DNA of 64,000 nt from Streptomyces globosus (GCF_003325375.1 NZ_CP030862.1:437501-501500), one strand, 5' to 3'. Shown: positions 25,891 to 35,765, numbered from the stretch's first letter. Notes: generated from the letters alone by a model not told the origin. Numbers and translations: made by a program.

Positions 25891-26697
25891 TCACATCGGG
25901 TCCGGCTGCTCCGGAGCCTCGCTCGGCGTGATCACCGCGAACACGGCGCCCTGCGGGTCCGCCAGGACGGCCATGCGGCCGGCCGGCATGTCGAAGGCGG
26001 GGGCCATGACGCTGCCGCCGGCGCGTTCGGCGGCGGTCTGGGCCGCGTCGGCGTCGGCCACGCGGAAGTACGGCAGCCAGTGCGGCGGGGTGCCCTTCGG
26101 GTGACGGTCGAGGGACATCATGCCGCCGACGACCCGGTCGTTGACCTTGAGCTCGGTGTAGCCCTCGGCGCCCGGCATCTCGGACGCGGCCGGGGTGATC
26201 GGCAGGATCCTGGCGTAGTACGCGGCGGCCTTGGCGGGGTCGCTGGTCGCCAGCTCGTTCCAGGCGAGGGTGTTGTCCTCGTTGACGATTCCGGCGCCCT
26301 GGAAGGTACCGGCCTGCCAGATGCCGTAGACGGCGCCGGTGGGATCGGAGAGGACGGCCATCCGGCCGAGGTCCATGACCTCGGTCGGGTCGACCAGGGT
26401 GCCGCCGCCGGCCGCGGTGCTCGCTCTGACCACCTCGTGCACGTCGTGCACGGCCAGGTACGTGGTCCAGGCGGCCGGGGGCATCGGGTCGGGGACGGAG
26501 CCGTCCGGGTTCATCGCCTTCATGATCCCGGCGACCGGCTGCCCCTTGTACTCGCAGACGGAGTAGCCGCCGGTCTCGGGCGGGCCGATCTCGCCGGTCC
26601 AGCCGAAGAGGCCGGCGTAGAAGTCGAGGGCGGCTTGCTGGTCGGGCACCATCAGGTCGATCCAGCACGGGGTGCCGGGCCGGTACGAGCCGGTCAT
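25891..26697 (-). CDS. two-domain VOC (glyoxalase-superfamily) protein
   Basis: The 268-residue protein has two vicinal-oxygen-chelate domains. The first is near residues 8-120 (CWIDLMVPDQQAALDFYAGL; DLGRMAVLSDPTGAVYGIW) and the second near 135-260 (WNELATSDPAKAAAYYARIL; AGRMAVLADPQGAVFAV). The repeated GRMAVLxDPxGAV shows internal duplication. It resembles the actinobacterial Cfp30B-like group with no known substrate. Metal ligands are not certain: the first domain's strand has no obvious His. An in-frame GTG at 26706 is an alternative start. It is a single gene convergent with yoeB. Confidence 0.85.
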   Translation of the reverse strand: MTGSYRPGTPCWIDLMVPDQQAALDFYAGLFGWTGEIGPPETGGYSVCEYKGQPVAGIMKAMNPDGSVPDPMPPAAWTTYLAVHDVHEVVRASTAAGGGTLVDPTEVMDLGRMAVLSDPTGAVYGIWQAGTFQGAGIVNEDNTLAWNELATSDPAKAAAYYARILPITPAASEMPGAEGYTELKVNDRVVGGMMSLDRHPKGTPPHWLPYFRVADADAAQTAAERAGGSVMAPAFDMPAGRMAVLADPQGAVFAVITPSEAPEQPDPM

Positions 26698-26803
26698 GAG
26701 GGGCACGGGGCCTCCGGGGCGGGTGGGGAGGGACGGACAGACGGCACGTCCCTACCCCCGGCCCGGACGGCAGGAATCGGGCCGAACGGGTGGTCGGTCC
26801 CCG

Positions 26804-27610
26804 CTAGAACGCCCGGCCGGTGACGGCGTCGGCGAGGAGCAGGGCGAGCACCGCCAGGTTCAGCAGCAGGCCCGCCGCCGGCAGCGGACGGAACGGGCGG
26901 CGAACGGCGGAGCGCGCGCAGGCCATTCCGGTGACGGCGAGCACCAGCAGCAGCGGCCACAGCAAGCCGGGCACCCGGCCGCCGGTCGCGGCGAGCGCCG
27001 TGGTGGCGGCCGCCCCGGCGAGGAAGGACGCCCGCACGGCCCGCCCGGCCGGCGGCGTCCGCCCGACTGCCCGCGCCGGCCCGGCGGGGGCGGACTGCGG
27101 GCCCGGCGCGGCCTCCGGTCCGGCCCGTCCCGGGCCGTCCCCGCCCGCCTTCCACGGCTGCGATGTCCCCGGCAGGGGCTGCGGCGCGGCCTGCGCCGGT
27201 TGCGGCGCCGCCCCGGGAGCCCGGGCCGGAGCCGCGGCCTCCGCGGGCGCCGCCTCCGCCGCAGGGCCCGTCCGTCCGGCGTCCCGCTCCGGCGGGGAGG
27301 CCTCCGGCGCCCCGGGCGCCTCCCCCAGTTCCTCCAGCAGTTCCCGCAGCGCCGCCGCGAAGGCCGGGTCCCGGTCGGCCTCGTCGGCCAGGACGATCTC
27401 GGCCATGGTGGTCGAAGCACCGCCCGGGGCGGTCCGCAGGCGGTGCAGGGCCACCGTGCCCGAGGCGGTGGCGCGCAGCCGGTCCTCCGCCAGCCTTCGT
27501 ATGCGGGCGGGCAGCGCGGTCTGCGCCGGGGTGTCCCCGGCGTCCGCCTCCGTGAGGACGTGCAGTGCGGTGCGTGCCAGTCGTAACGGGTCCACGATCG
27601 GTCTCCCCAT
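26804..27610 (-). CDS. hypothetical membrane protein
   Basis: The 268-residue protein is of unknown function. Residues 1-90 form a soluble helical region (RLARTALHVLTEADAGDTPA; RIRRLAEDRLRATASGTVAL; PAFAAALRELLEELGEAPGA). Residues 95-190 are a long Pro/Ala/Gly-rich linker. The C-terminus has three or four hydrophobic segments (SFLAGAAATTALAATG near 193-208; LLWPLLLVLAVTGMACA near 215-231; the last near 245-262). No catalytic motif is seen. The start MGRPIVDPLRL is a reasonable ATG. It is probably expressed alone. Confidence 0.7.
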   Translation of the reverse strand: MGRPIVDPLRLARTALHVLTEADAGDTPAQTALPARIRRLAEDRLRATASGTVALHRLRTAPGGASTTMAEIVLADEADRDPAFAAALRELLEELGEAPGAPEASPPERDAGRTGPAAEAAPAEAAAPARAPGAAPQPAQAAPQPLPGTSQPWKAGGDGPGRAGPEAAPGPQSAPAGPARAVGRTPPAGRAVRASFLAGAAATTALAATGGRVPGLLWPLLLVLAVTGMACARSAVRRPFRPLPAAGLLLNLAVLALLLADAVTGRAF

Positions 27611-27716
27611 GCCTCCCGCGGTGCCGTTCCCCGGACCCCCCGGCCGCGGCCGCGGTCAGGTGATCGTACGGACTCGCACGGGTCCGTCGCCAGGCCTGCC
27701 GGGTCCCGGACGGCGC

Positions 27717-28325
27717 TCAGGCGGCGGGCGGGTCCGTGACCAGGGCGGCGGCCAGGGCGCGGGCTTCCGCCAGCCAGGCGGTGCGCTGCCGCGGTGTGGA
27801 GTCGGAGACGGTGCGGAAGACGCGGCGGCGGACGTCGCGCGCGCCGGTGTACGGCAGGACGCACGCCGCCCAGATGCGCTGCAGCGGGTCGCCGAACTCG
27901 CCCGCCTCCCGCTCCTCGGGGGTGTCCGAGGTGTTCAGGACCAGCGCGCGGTCGGCGCGCAGCAGGCCGGCGGGCTCCCCCTGCGCCGTGCCGAGCTTGT
28001 AGGCGACGCCGGGGACGAGGACCCGCTGGACCCAGCCGGCCAGGACGGCCGGCGGCATGCCCCACCAGTTGGGGTGGACGAAGACCAGCGCGTCGAGGCC
28101 GGCGACCTCGCGGCGGTGCGCCTCGACCCGCGGGTCCGTGGCGGCGGCGGGCGCGTCGACCGTCTCCGTCTCCTGCGCCGCGAGCACCGGCGGGAACCCC
28201 TCCGCGTACAGGTCGTGCGCGTGCACCTCGCAGCCGCGGGCGGCGAGTTCGGCCGTGACGGCCTCGAACAGCGCGTGGTTGAAGCTCCCGCTCCGCGGGT
28301 GCGCCAGGTAGACGCCTGCCTTCAT
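27717..28325 (-). CDS. NAD(P)H-dependent oxidoreductase, flavodoxin-like fold (MdaB/KefF type)
   Basis: The 202-residue protein has the flavodoxin-2 fold of quinone reductases. It opens with GVYLAHPRSGSFNHALFEAV (residues 3-22), the flavin phosphate loop, and continues with EVHAHDLYAEGFPPVLAAQE (near 33-52). FVHPNWWGMPPAVLAGWVQR (near 82-101) is the family's signature around the flavin ring. It would reduce quinones with NAD(P)H and FMN or FAD in the cytosol. The ATG at 28325 (MKAGVYLAHP) was chosen over a longer start without family similarity. Confidence 0.88.
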   Translation of the reverse strand: MKAGVYLAHPRSGSFNHALFEAVTAELAARGCEVHAHDLYAEGFPPVLAAQETETVDAPAAATDPRVEAHRREVAGLDALVFVHPNWWGMPPAVLAGWVQRVLVPGVAYKLGTAQGEPAGLLRADRALVLNTSDTPEEREAGEFGDPLQRIWAACVLPYTGARDVRRRVFRTVSDSTPRQRTAWLAEARALAAALVTDPPAA

Positions 28326-28413
28326 CGTGTGCGTGCCCTCCCCGTACCGGCCGCCGGTTCCGTCAACGGCCGCCGGGGACACCGTACTTGGCGGCCCCCG
28401 CCCGAAACGGAGC

Positions 28414-28454
28414 CGCCCCCGGCCCGGCAGCTCGGGGCTGCCGGCCCGGGGGCG
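28414..28454 (-). terminator. terminator after argS
   Basis: A stem of 18 positions with one mismatch (CGCCCCCGG.CCGGCAGC / GCTGCCGGCCCGGGGGCG) lies 29 bases beyond the argS stop on the minus strand. Confidence 0.65.
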
Positions 28455-28482
28455 TCGCGGAGCAGGCGGGACGCGCGAGGCG

Positions 28483-30276
28483 TCAGAGCTTCTCGGGGGT
28501 GCGGATGCCCAGCAGGCCCATGCCCTTGGCCAGGGTCCGCGCCGTCAGGTCGATCAGGAAGAGGCGGTTCTCCTGCTGCTCCGGGGTGTCGGCCTTCATG
28601 ACGGGGCACTGGTCGTAGAAGGCGGTCAGGTGCGAGGCGAGCTGGTACAGGTACGCGGCGAGCTTGTGCGGGGCGTACTCGGCGGCGGCGTCGGCGATGA
28701 GCTCGCCGAAGCCGTCGAGGTGCAGGCCCATCGCGCGCTCGGCCGGCGCCAGCGGCAGCTCCGGGTGCGCCTTGGGCGCGGTGTCGGCGAGGCGGCGCTG
28801 GATGGACCGGATGCGGGCGTACGCGTACTGGAGGTAGACGGAGGTGTCGCCGTTGAGCGAGACCATCTGGTCGAGGTCGAACTTGTAGTCGCGCGCGGCG
28901 GACGTGGACAGGTCGGCGTACTTGACGGCGCCGATGCCGACGTGCCGGCCGTTCTCGACGATCTCGGGCTCGCTCAGGCCGGCCTTCTCCGCCTTCTCGC
29001 GGACGACGGCCGTGGCCCGGTCGACGGCCTCGTCGAGCAGGTCGACCAGCCGGACCGTCTCGCCCTCGCGGGTCTTGAACGGCTTGCCGTCGGCGCCGAG
29101 CACGGTGCCGAAGGCGAGCTGGACGGCCTTGGTGCCCTCCTGGAGCCAGCCGGCGCGGCGGGCGGTCTCGAAGACCATCTTGAAGTGCAGCGACTGCCGG
29201 GCGTCGACCACGTACAGCAGGGTGCTCGCCTTGAGGCTGCCGACGCGGTCGCGGATCGCCGACAGGTCGGTGGCGGCGTAGCCGAAGCCGCCGTCGGACT
29301 TCTGGACGATCAGCGGGGTGGGCTGGCCGTCGGGGCCCTTGTACTCGTCGAAGAAGACGCACAGCGCGCCGTTGGAGCGGACGGCGACGCCGGACTCCTC
29401 CAGCAGGCGGCAGGTCTCGGCGAGCATGTCGTTGTAGCCGGACTCGCCGACGATGTCGGCGTCGCGGATGTCCATGTCGAGCTTGTCGAAGACCGAGTAG
29501 AAGTAGATCTTCGACTCGTCGACGAACCGCTGCCACAGGGCGAGGGTCTGCTCGTCGCCGGCCTGGAGGTCGACGACGCGGGCGCGGGCGCGGGTCTTGA
29601 ACTCCTCGTCGGCGTCGAAGAGCGCGCGCGACGCCTTGTACAGCCGGTTCAGGTTGGACATGGCCTCTTCGCCGGCCGCCTCGGCGGCGTCGGCGTCCCC
29701 GGCGGCCGGCTCCGCGGCCTTGTGGTCCAGCTCGTGCGGGTGCTCGATCAGGTACTGGATGAGCATGCCGAACTGGGTGCCCCAGTCGCCGATGTGGTGG
29801 CGGCGCACGACCTGCTCGCCGGTGAATTCGAGGATCTCGACCATCGCCGCGCCGATGACCGCCGACCGCAGGTGGCCGACGTGCATCTCCTTGGCCACGT
29901 TCGGCTGCGCGTAGTCGATCACGGTGGTGCCGGCATCCGGGTTGACGGGGACGCCGAGGCGGTCGTCGGCGGCGCGCGCCGCGAGCGTCTCGACGATCGC
30001 CCGGTCGGAGACGGTGATGTTGAGGAAGCCGGGGCCGGAGACCTCGATCTCCTCGATGACGCCGCCCTTGTCGAGGCCGCCCACGACGGTGGCCGCCAGC
30101 TCGCGCGGGTTGGCCTTGGCCTTCTTCGCCAGCGCCAGGATGCCGTTGGCCTGGAAGTCGGCCCGGTCGCTTCGTCGCAGCAGCGGGTCGGCCGCACCGG
30201 CCTCCGGCAGGGCGGAGGCGAGGGCGTCGGCGACGCGCTGGTGGACGGAGGAGGCGAGGGAAGGGACCGAGGCCAT
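28483..30276 (-). CDS. argS: arginyl-tRNA synthetase
   Basis: This is a class I aminoacyl-tRNA synthetase of 597 residues charging tRNA-Arg. The HIGH-type motif is [20 protein letters not shown] (near residues 129-148), followed by [20 protein letters not shown]. As in many ArgRS, the KMSKS lysine signature is degenerate, here near [16 protein letters not shown] (about 395-410). The C-terminal anticodon-binding domain has the RIRSIQRRL helix, and the last residues [13 protein letters not shown] are typical. The ATG at 30276 ([15 protein letters not shown]) was chosen. It is divergent from lysS across about 216 bases, and a terminator hairpin follows. Confidence 0.97.
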   Translation of the reverse strand: MASVPSLASSVHQRVADALASALPEAGAADPLLRRSDRADFQANGILALAKKAKANPRELAATVVGGLDKGGVIEEIEVSGPGFLNITVSDRAIVETLAARAADDRLGVPVNPDAGTTVIDYAQPNVAKEMHVGHLRSAVIGAAMVEILEFTGEQVVRRHHIGDWGTQFGMLIQYLIEHPHELDHKAAEPAAGDADAAEAAGEEAMSNLNRLYKASRALFDADEEFKTRARARVVDLQAGDEQTLALWQRFVDESKIYFYSVFDKLDMDIRDADIVGESGYNDMLAETCRLLEESGVAVRSNGALCVFFDEYKGPDGQPTPLIVQKSDGGFGYAATDLSAIRDRVGSLKASTLLYVVDARQSLHFKMVFETARRAGWLQEGTKAVQLAFGTVLGADGKPFKTREGETVRLVDLLDEAVDRATAVVREKAEKAGLSEPEIVENGRHVGIGAVKYADLSTSAARDYKFDLDQMVSLNGDTSVYLQYAYARIRSIQRRLADTAPKAHPELPLAPAERAMGLHLDGFGELIADAAAEYAPHKLAAYLYQLASHLTAFYDQCPVMKADTPEQQENRLFLIDLTARTLAKGMGLLGIRTPEKL

Positions 30277-30384
30277 GAGCTGCCGTTCCTGTGAGTGTGC
30301 CCCTGGCGCGGTGTCCGCCGGGGCGCGGGGTTGTTCGTTCCGACAAGGGCCGAGTATCCCACGCGGCCGCATCCCGTTTCCCGG

Positions 30385-30425
30385 CTTGTACCGGCCGCCG
30401 GGCACCTTGTACCGGCCGCCGGGCA
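30385..30425. repeat. 20-bp direct repeat between argS and lysS
   Basis: CTTGTACCGGCCGCCGGGCA occurs twice, at 30385-30404 and 30406-30425, one base apart, in the shared upstream region of the divergent synthetase genes. It could be a regulator site or a chance duplication. Confidence 0.75.
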
Positions 30426-30492
30426 ACCAAGGAGCGGCGGGTTCCGTCTGGGAGAATGGCTGAAGCCAGCATTCGAGATAGAAGGACGTGTC

Positions 30493-32217
30493 GTGGCTCA
30501 GAGCAGCACCGAGACCGACTGGGTCTCCCGTTTCGCGGACGAGGTCATCGCCGAGGCGGAGCGCCGAGCACCCGGCAAACCTGTCGTCGTCGCGTCCGGA
30601 CTCTCCCCCTCCGGCCCGATCCACCTGGGCAACCTGCGCGAGGTCATGACCCCGCACCTGGTCGCCGACGAGATCCGCCGCCGCGGCATCGAGGTCCGCC
30701 ACGTCCTGTCGTGGGACGACTACGACCGCTACCGCAAGGTGCCCAAGGGCATTGCGGGCGTCACGGAGGAGTCGCACGGCGGGCACATCGGCCGGCCGCT
30801 GACCTCCGTGCCCGCGCCCGAGGGGTCCCCCTACCCGAACTGGGCCGAGCACTTCAAGGCCGCCATGGTCGAGGCCCTGGCCGAGCTCGGTGTCGAGTAC
30901 GACCCGATCAGCCAGACCGAGCAGTACACCTCGGGCGCGTACCGCGAGCAGGTGCTGCACGCGATGAGGCACCGCGGCGACATCGACGCCGTCCTCGCCC
31001 AGTACCGCACCAAGCCGAAGGCCGCGAAGAAGTCGCAGAAGCCGGTCGACGAGGCCGAGCTGGAGGCCGCCGAGGGCTCCGGCGCGGCCGGCGAGGACGA
31101 CGGCAGCGCCGAGGGCGCCGAGTACTTCCCGTACAAGCCGTACTGCGGCGAGTGCGGCAAGGACTTCACCAAGGTCACCTCGTACGACGACGAGACGACC
31201 GAGCTGACGTACGTCTGCACCGAGGACGAGTTCACCGAGACGGTGAAGCTGTCGGAGTTCAACCGCGGCAAGCTCGTCTGGAAGGTCGACTGGCCGATGC
31301 GCTGGGCCTTCGAGGGCGTCGTCTTCGAGCCGTCCGGTGTCGACCACTCCTCGCCCGGCTCGTCCTTCCAGGTCGGCGGCCAGATCGTGCACATCTTCGG
31401 CGGCGAGCAGCCGATCGGCCCGATGTACGCGTTCGTCGGCATCAGCGGCATGGCCAAGATGTCGTCCTCGAAGGGCGGCGTCCCGACCCCCTCCGACGCG
31501 CTGAAGATCATGGAGCCGCAGCTGCTGCGCTGGCTGTACGCCCGCCGCAGGCCGAACCAGAGCTTCAAGATCGCCTTCGACCAGGAGATCCAGCGCCTGT
31601 ACGACGAGTGGGACAAGCTGGAGGCGAAGGTCGCCGACGGCTCGGTGCTCCCCGCCGACGCCGCCGCGCACACCCGCGCCGTGCGCGTCGCCTCGCACGA
31701 GCTGCCGCGCACCCCGCGCCCGCTGCCGTACCGCACGCTCGCCTCGGTCGTCGACATCACCGCCGGCCACGACGAGCAGACGCTGCGCATCCTGGCGGAC
31801 CTCGACCCGTCGCAGCCGCTGGCCTCCCTCGACGAGGTCCGGCCGCGCCTGGACCGCGCCGAGAACTGGATCACCACCCAGGTCCCGGCCGACCAGCGGA
31901 CCCTGGTGCGCGAGGAGCCCGACACGGAGCTGCTCGCCTCACTGGACGACGAGGCGCGCCGCTCGCTGGCGCTGCTGCTGGAGGGCCTTGACTCGCACTG
32001 GTCGCTCGACGGGCTGACCACGCTCGTCTACGGCGTGCCGAAGGTGATGGCCGGGCTGGAGCCCGACGCCAAGCCGACGCCCGAGCTGAAGGTCGCGCAG
32101 CGCAGCTTCTTCGCGCTGCTGTACCGCCTGCTCGTCACCCGTGAGACCGGCCCGCGCCTGCCGACGCTGCTGCTGGCGGTCGGCGCGGACCGCGTCCGCA
32201 AGCTGCTGGCGGTCTGA
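30493..32217 (+). CDS. lysS: class I lysyl-tRNA synthetase
   Basis: The 574-residue enzyme is the archaeal-type class I LysRS, unrelated to the usual class II enzyme. It has the HIGH-type motif [16 protein letters not shown] (near residues 37-52) and KMSKS-type [14 protein letters not shown] (near 319-332). A zinc-binding insertion with YCGECGKDF and VCTEDE lies near 217-250. A low-complexity acidic insert near 180-210 precedes it. The start GTG at 30493 has AAGGA 6-10 bases upstream and gives [18 protein letters not shown]. Streptomyces usually carry a class II LysRS elsewhere as well, which this window cannot show. A strong terminator follows. Confidence 0.96.
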   Translation: MAQSSTETDWVSRFADEVIAEAERRAPGKPVVVASGLSPSGPIHLGNLREVMTPHLVADEIRRRGIEVRHVLSWDDYDRYRKVPKGIAGVTEESHGGHIGRPLTSVPAPEGSPYPNWAEHFKAAMVEALAELGVEYDPISQTEQYTSGAYREQVLHAMRHRGDIDAVLAQYRTKPKAAKKSQKPVDEAELEAAEGSGAAGEDDGSAEGAEYFPYKPYCGECGKDFTKVTSYDDETTELTYVCTEDEFTETVKLSEFNRGKLVWKVDWPMRWAFEGVVFEPSGVDHSSPGSSFQVGGQIVHIFGGEQPIGPMYAFVGISGMAKMSSSKGGVPTPSDALKIMEPQLLRWLYARRRPNQSFKIAFDQEIQRLYDEWDKLEAKVADGSVLPADAAAHTRAVRVASHELPRTPRPLPYRTLASVVDITAGHDEQTLRILADLDPSQPLASLDEVRPRLDRAENWITTQVPADQRTLVREEPDTELLASLDDEARRSLALLLEGLDSHWSLDGLTTLVYGVPKVMAGLEPDAKPTPELKVAQRSFFALLYRLLVTRETGPRLPTLLLAVGADRVRKLLAV

Positions 32218-32233
32218 CCGGCCGTACGACGGA

Positions 32234-32266
32234 GGGGGCCCGCCGGACGTCCGGCGGGCCCCCTTT
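32234..32266. terminator. bidirectional terminator between lysS and the DUF2637 gene
   Basis: A 30-base perfect palindrome (arms GGGGGCCCGCCGGAC / GTCCGGCGGGCCCCC) followed by TTT starts 17 bases after lysS and lies between two convergent genes. Confidence 0.85.
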
Positions 32267-32301
32267 CCGCTTCCTCACCGCCCGGGCGGCGCCGGAGGCG
32301 C

Positions 32302-33804
32302 TCAGGCGATGTGCTCGTTCTCCAGGTCGCGCTGGTAGCGCTGCTTCAGCTCCGGCATCAGGCGGCGCAGGGCGGAGGCGCTGCGCGGGTGCACGATCCC
32401 CATGCGGTCCTGGAGGTGTATCTCCAGCTGCTCCGGGGTCGGGAAGCCGCCGTTCTCGTCGATGTACGCCCGGAAGACCTCGTACGCGGCCTCCGCGAAC
32501 TTCACCTCGTCGATCTCGGCCTCCGCCTCCGCCTCCGCGGACGCCGCCCCCTCCGGTGCGGCCGGGAAGAGGGCGCCCTGGCCGTCGGTCTCCGCCTGGG
32601 CGTCCAGGGCGCGCTGGGCGGCGCGGGCCTCGAGCTGGGCGGCGAGGGCCTGCCGGTCGGCCAGGTCCTGCTCGGTGTCCGGCAGCTCGGGGCCGGTCGG
32701 CGGCAGCACCGGGGTGGGCTCCAGGCCCTCGACGTACTGCGGGTTGTAGCCGCTTTCGTACGCGGTCTGCGGAGCCTTCGGCGCGGCGAACCAGGCGCTG
32801 TTGTGGGCCGCGGGCATGGCCGTCGGATCCACGGCGAACGGCGGCGGAGCGTGGTGCGGGAGGCCGTGGGCCTGCAGCCAGGCCGCCCGGGCCTCGGCCT
32901 GCGCCGGGGTCTCGGGCTGCGCCGGGGTCCCGGGCTGCGCCTGCACCCCGGCCGGCGCGTCCTGCCCGGGCCCGGCCGGCACCGGCTGTCCGTGCGGGCC
33001 CTGCGGCGCCTGTCCGCCCGGACCGGCCACGGCCACGGCCTGCGGCTGCGCGGCCGCCGCGCCCGCCGCCAGCGCGGGGGCCGTCGCCGCCGTCTCCACG
33101 GGCGGCAGCAGCGCGGGCTCGATGCCGGCCGCGGCCAGCCCCTCGGGGGCCGTCTGCGACAGCGGTACGCCGATGCGGGCCAGCCGCAGCGGCATCAGCG
33201 CCTCGACCGGCGCCTTGCGGCGCCAGGCGCGCCCGTACCGGGCCTGGAGCCGGGCCTGGTAGATCAGCCGGTCCTGTTCCATCCCGACGGCCTGCTCGTA
33301 GGAGCGCAGCTCCCACAGCTTCATCCGGCGCCACAGCTTGAAGGTGGGGATGGGGGAGAGCAGCCAGCGCGTGATGCGGACGCCCTCCATGTGCCGGTCC
33401 GCGGTGATGTCGGCGATCCGGCCCACCGCGTGCCGGGCCGCCTCCACGGTGACGACGAACAGCACGGGGATCACCGCGTGCATGCCGACGCCCAGCGGGT
33501 CGGGCCAGGCCGCGGCGCCGTTGAACGCGATCGTCGCCGCGGTCAGCAGCCACGCCGTCTGGCGCAGCAGCGGGAAGGGGATCCGGATCCACGTCAGCAG
33601 CAGGTCCAGCGACAGCAGGACGCAGATGCCCGCGTCGATGCCGATCGGGAAGACCAGCGAGAAGTCCCCGAACCCCTTCTTCAGCGCGAGTTCGCGGACC
33701 GCGGAGTACGAGCCCGCGAAGCCGATCCCCGCGATGACGACGGCACCCGCGACGACCACGCCGATGAGTATTCGGTGCGTACGAGTCAGCTGCATCGCGG
33801 CCAC
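32302..33804 (-). CDS. DUF2637 membrane protein with C-terminal domain (SpdB-like)
   Basis: The protein has 500 residues. The N-terminal DUF2637 region has four membrane spans (ILIGVVVAGAVVIAGIGFAG near 12-31; FPIGIDAGICVLLSLDLLLT near 52-71; WLLTAATIAFNGAAA near 85-99; HAVIPVLFVVTVEAA near 109-123). A basic cytoplasmic stretch follows. Residues 225-350 are Pro/Ala/Gln-rich. A folded C-terminal domain of about 65 residues (AAYEVFRAYIDENGGFPTPE; QLEIHLQDRMGIVHPRSASA; LRRLMPELKQRYQ) looks like a small winged helix. DUF2637 also occurs in the plasmid-spread protein SpdB of Streptomyces conjugative elements, but no other plasmid gene is nearby. Function unknown. Confidence 0.85.
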   Translation of the reverse strand: MAAMQLTRTHRILIGVVVAGAVVIAGIGFAGSYSAVRELALKKGFGDFSLVFPIGIDAGICVLLSLDLLLTWIRIPFPLLRQTAWLLTAATIAFNGAAAWPDPLGVGMHAVIPVLFVVTVEAARHAVGRIADITADRHMEGVRITRWLLSPIPTFKLWRRMKLWELRSYEQAVGMEQDRLIYQARLQARYGRAWRRKAPVEALMPLRLARIGVPLSQTAPEGLAAAGIEPALLPPVETAATAPALAAGAAAAQPQAVAVAGPGGQAPQGPHGQPVPAGPGQDAPAGVQAQPGTPAQPETPAQAEARAAWLQAHGLPHHAPPPFAVDPTAMPAAHNSAWFAAPKAPQTAYESGYNPQYVEGLEPTPVLPPTGPELPDTEQDLADRQALAAQLEARAAQRALDAQAETDGQGALFPAAPEGAASAEAEAEAEIDEVKFAEAAYEVFRAYIDENGGFPTPEQLEIHLQDRMGIVHPRSASALRRLMPELKQRYQRDLENEHIA

Positions 33805-33926
33805 CCGCGATCTCCTCCCCTTGTCGTGCCACGGCAGGCACAGCGTACGGGTGACTGTACGGGTGACTGAATGTCAGCCTCCAGTAAGGGTGCCCGGTCC
33901 GCTGCGCGCCGCGGCGTCGGTGCCTG

Positions 33927-34706
33927 CTACTGGGACGCGGCCGGGGAAGGCTGCTGCTCGGGCTGCTTCTGCTCCTGGTTGGCGGCGTCGACGGAGGCGA
34001 CGATCTCCTTGGCGGCGGCGACGGCGTCCTGGAGCAGCTTGGCGTGATCCGGTGCCCCGGCGCCCTCGTAGGCGGCGCCGTTGTAGTCGAGGGTGACGAC
34101 CACGTTGTGGGTGCGCGCGACGACCGTCGTGTTCGCGAAGTCCACGTCCTTCTTCACGCCGAAGACGATGGAGGTGGCCTGGTCGCCGGTCTCGGCGACG
34201 GCCTCGGCCTTGACGTCGGCCGCGCCCTCGGTGGCCTTCGCGGTCTCGATCTGCTTGGCGTACTGCTCCTCGGCGCGCTTGGTGGCGCTGCCGAGGGAGG
34301 CGTGGGAGTCGTAGCGGACCAGGGAGACCGACAGCCAGCGGTACTGGGAGCCCTTCAGGCCGTCCGTCTTCAGGCCGTTCCAGGAGCAGCTGGCGCGGCT
34401 GCCCAGGTCGTTGGACTTGGTCGCCGTGCCGTTGGTGTCCTTCGCGTCCGGGACGAGGGTCTCGACGGTCTTGGACTGGAGGGTCTTGCACGGCTCGGGG
34501 AGCGTGGCGAAGCGGGCCTTCTCCAGCTCGACCTTCGGCTTCCCGCCGGGCGTGGCGGACGCCGACGCGCCGGACTTCTTGCCGTCGCCGGATCCGGAGC
34601 CCTTGCCCTTGTCCGAGTCGGACGAGCATCCGGCGGCGGCGAATATGACCGGGACGACGGCGGCGCAGGCGAGCACCCGGGTGAGGCGCGAAGCAGATCG
34701 GTGCAT
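33927..34706 (-). CDS. DUF3558 lipoprotein
   Basis: The 259-residue protein has a lipoprotein signal peptide: basic start, hydrophobic core near 9-25 and lipobox AAAGC with the acylated Cys at 27. A Ser/Gly/Lys linker follows. The DUF3558 domain shows RFATLPEPCKTLQSKTVETL (near 65-84) and SRASCSWNGL (near 104-113), whose two cysteines are probably disulfide-bonded. The C-terminus is Gln/Pro-rich. It is exported and membrane-anchored; function unknown. It lies 171 bases after a second lipoprotein with the same LPxPC and C-x-W pattern, so the two are probably ancient duplicates. Confidence 0.85.
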   Translation of the reverse strand: MHRSASRLTRVLACAAVVPVIFAAAGCSSDSDKGKGSGSGDGKKSGASASATPGGKPKVELEKARFATLPEPCKTLQSKTVETLVPDAKDTNGTATKSNDLGSRASCSWNGLKTDGLKGSQYRWLSVSLVRYDSHASLGSATKRAEEQYAKQIETAKATEGAADVKAEAVAETGDQATSIVFGVKKDVDFANTTVVARTHNVVVTLDYNGAAYEGAGAPDHAKLLQDAVAAAKEIVASVDAANQEQKQPEQQPSPAASQ

Positions 34707-34877
34707 GGTTCCTTCACTACGTTGAGGGACGCGTTCGTGTGGAGCGGTGGGGGCGCGGTACGGACGCGGCGCGGGCGCGGGACCCGTGCAACGGTAGCCC
34801 CACCGGGCGCGCGGCTGCTGTGCGCGCCGTCACGCCGGGGTGTCGCGCCGGGGTGCCGCGGGGCCCGGCCGCCGCCG

Positions 34878-35765
34878 TCAGTCGCTGAAGCGCTCGACGA
34901 GCGCCTGCGCCAGCTGCCGCGCCTTGTCCTGGGTTTCGGTGCTGGAGGGGACGGCGCCGGGCACGGCGGGCTGGACGCTGTACTCGACGGTGACGATGAC
35001 GTTCGCGGTGCGGAAGACGACCCGCACGGTGCGGGACTGGGCGGCGCTGGCGCCGGCCGCGCCCAGCTTGTCCTCGATGAACGCCTCGGCGCCGAGGCCT
35101 TCGAGGACGCGGGAGCCGAGCTCGGACGGGGACGGCGACGGCGTGGGTGCGCTGCTGCCCGGCGCGGCGGGGGACCCGGAGGCAGGGGGCGCACCGGTGG
35201 GGGCCGGCGGCGGGGAGGCCGGCGGGGCCGCGGGCGCGGGGCTCGACGCCGGGGCGGCGCCGGGGGAGGCCGGGGTGCCGGGGGTGGCGGCGGGGCCGGG
35301 GAAGGGCAGGCGGGCGTCGGTGAGGCGGCGGACGTAGACCTGGCGGGCCTTGTCGTCGTCGCTCATGGCGGTCCGGTCGTACGAGACGACCCGCTCGAAG
35401 CCGACCGAGAGCAGGCGGGTCTCCTCGGGCGTCTGCGCGCTCCAGCGGCAGCCGACGTGCCGGTCGGCGTCGTAGGAGGTGTCGGCGGCCCCGGCGTAGA
35501 TCCGCTCGCGGTCCTCCTCGGTGAGGCCGGGCGCGGCCGGCAGCATGGTCCGCAGCCGCTTGCCGTCGACCGACCGGCAGGGGGAGGGCAGGCTGCGGTA
35601 CTTCCCGGCGGGCGCGGGGGAGGGGGAGCTGTCGCCGGACTTCGAATCGGTGTCGGCCCCGCCGCCGCCTCCGCCGGTGCACCCGGTCAGGCCGGCCATG
35701 CCGGCCATGAGTGCGGTGAGCACCGCGATGCCCGGCAGGACCCGCCGTACCGCCTTGCGCTGCAC
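34878..35765 (-). CDS. DUF3558-like lipoprotein with Pro/Ala-rich insert
   Basis: The protein has 295 residues. The signal peptide ends in the lipobox GLTGC (Cys near 29), then comes a Gly/Ser linker. The folded part has YRSLPSPCRSVDGKRLRTML (near 56-75) and HVGCRWSAQTPEETRLLSVG (near 103-122), the same arrangement as in the neighbouring DUF3558 lipoprotein. An insert of about 60 residues made almost only of Pro, Ala, Ser and Gly splits the domain (near 158-218). The last part, FRTANVIVTVEYSVQPAVPG and ARQLAQALVERFSD, resumes the fold. Function unknown. It is transcribed before the neighbouring lipoprotein gene in the same direction. Confidence 0.82.
   Translation of the reverse strand: MQRKAVRRVLPGIAVLTALMAGMAGLTGCTGGGGGGADTDSKSGDSSPSPAPAGKYRSLPSPCRSVDGKRLRTMLPAAPGLTEEDRERIYAGAADTSYDADRHVGCRWSAQTPEETRLLSVGFERVVSYDRTAMSDDDKARQVYVRRLTDARLPFPGPAATPGTPASPGAAPASSPAPAAPPASPPPAPTGAPPASGSPAAPGSSAPTPSPSPSELGSRVLEGLGAEAFIEDKLGAAGASAAQSRTVRVVFRTANVIVTVEYSVQPAVPGAVPSSTETQDKARQLAQALVERFSD

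Noticed and set aside
30277..31770. Upstream extension of the argS frame opposite lysS
   Set aside because: The extension is Gly/Asp/Val-rich shadow sequence across the divergent lysS gene; argS begins at 30276.
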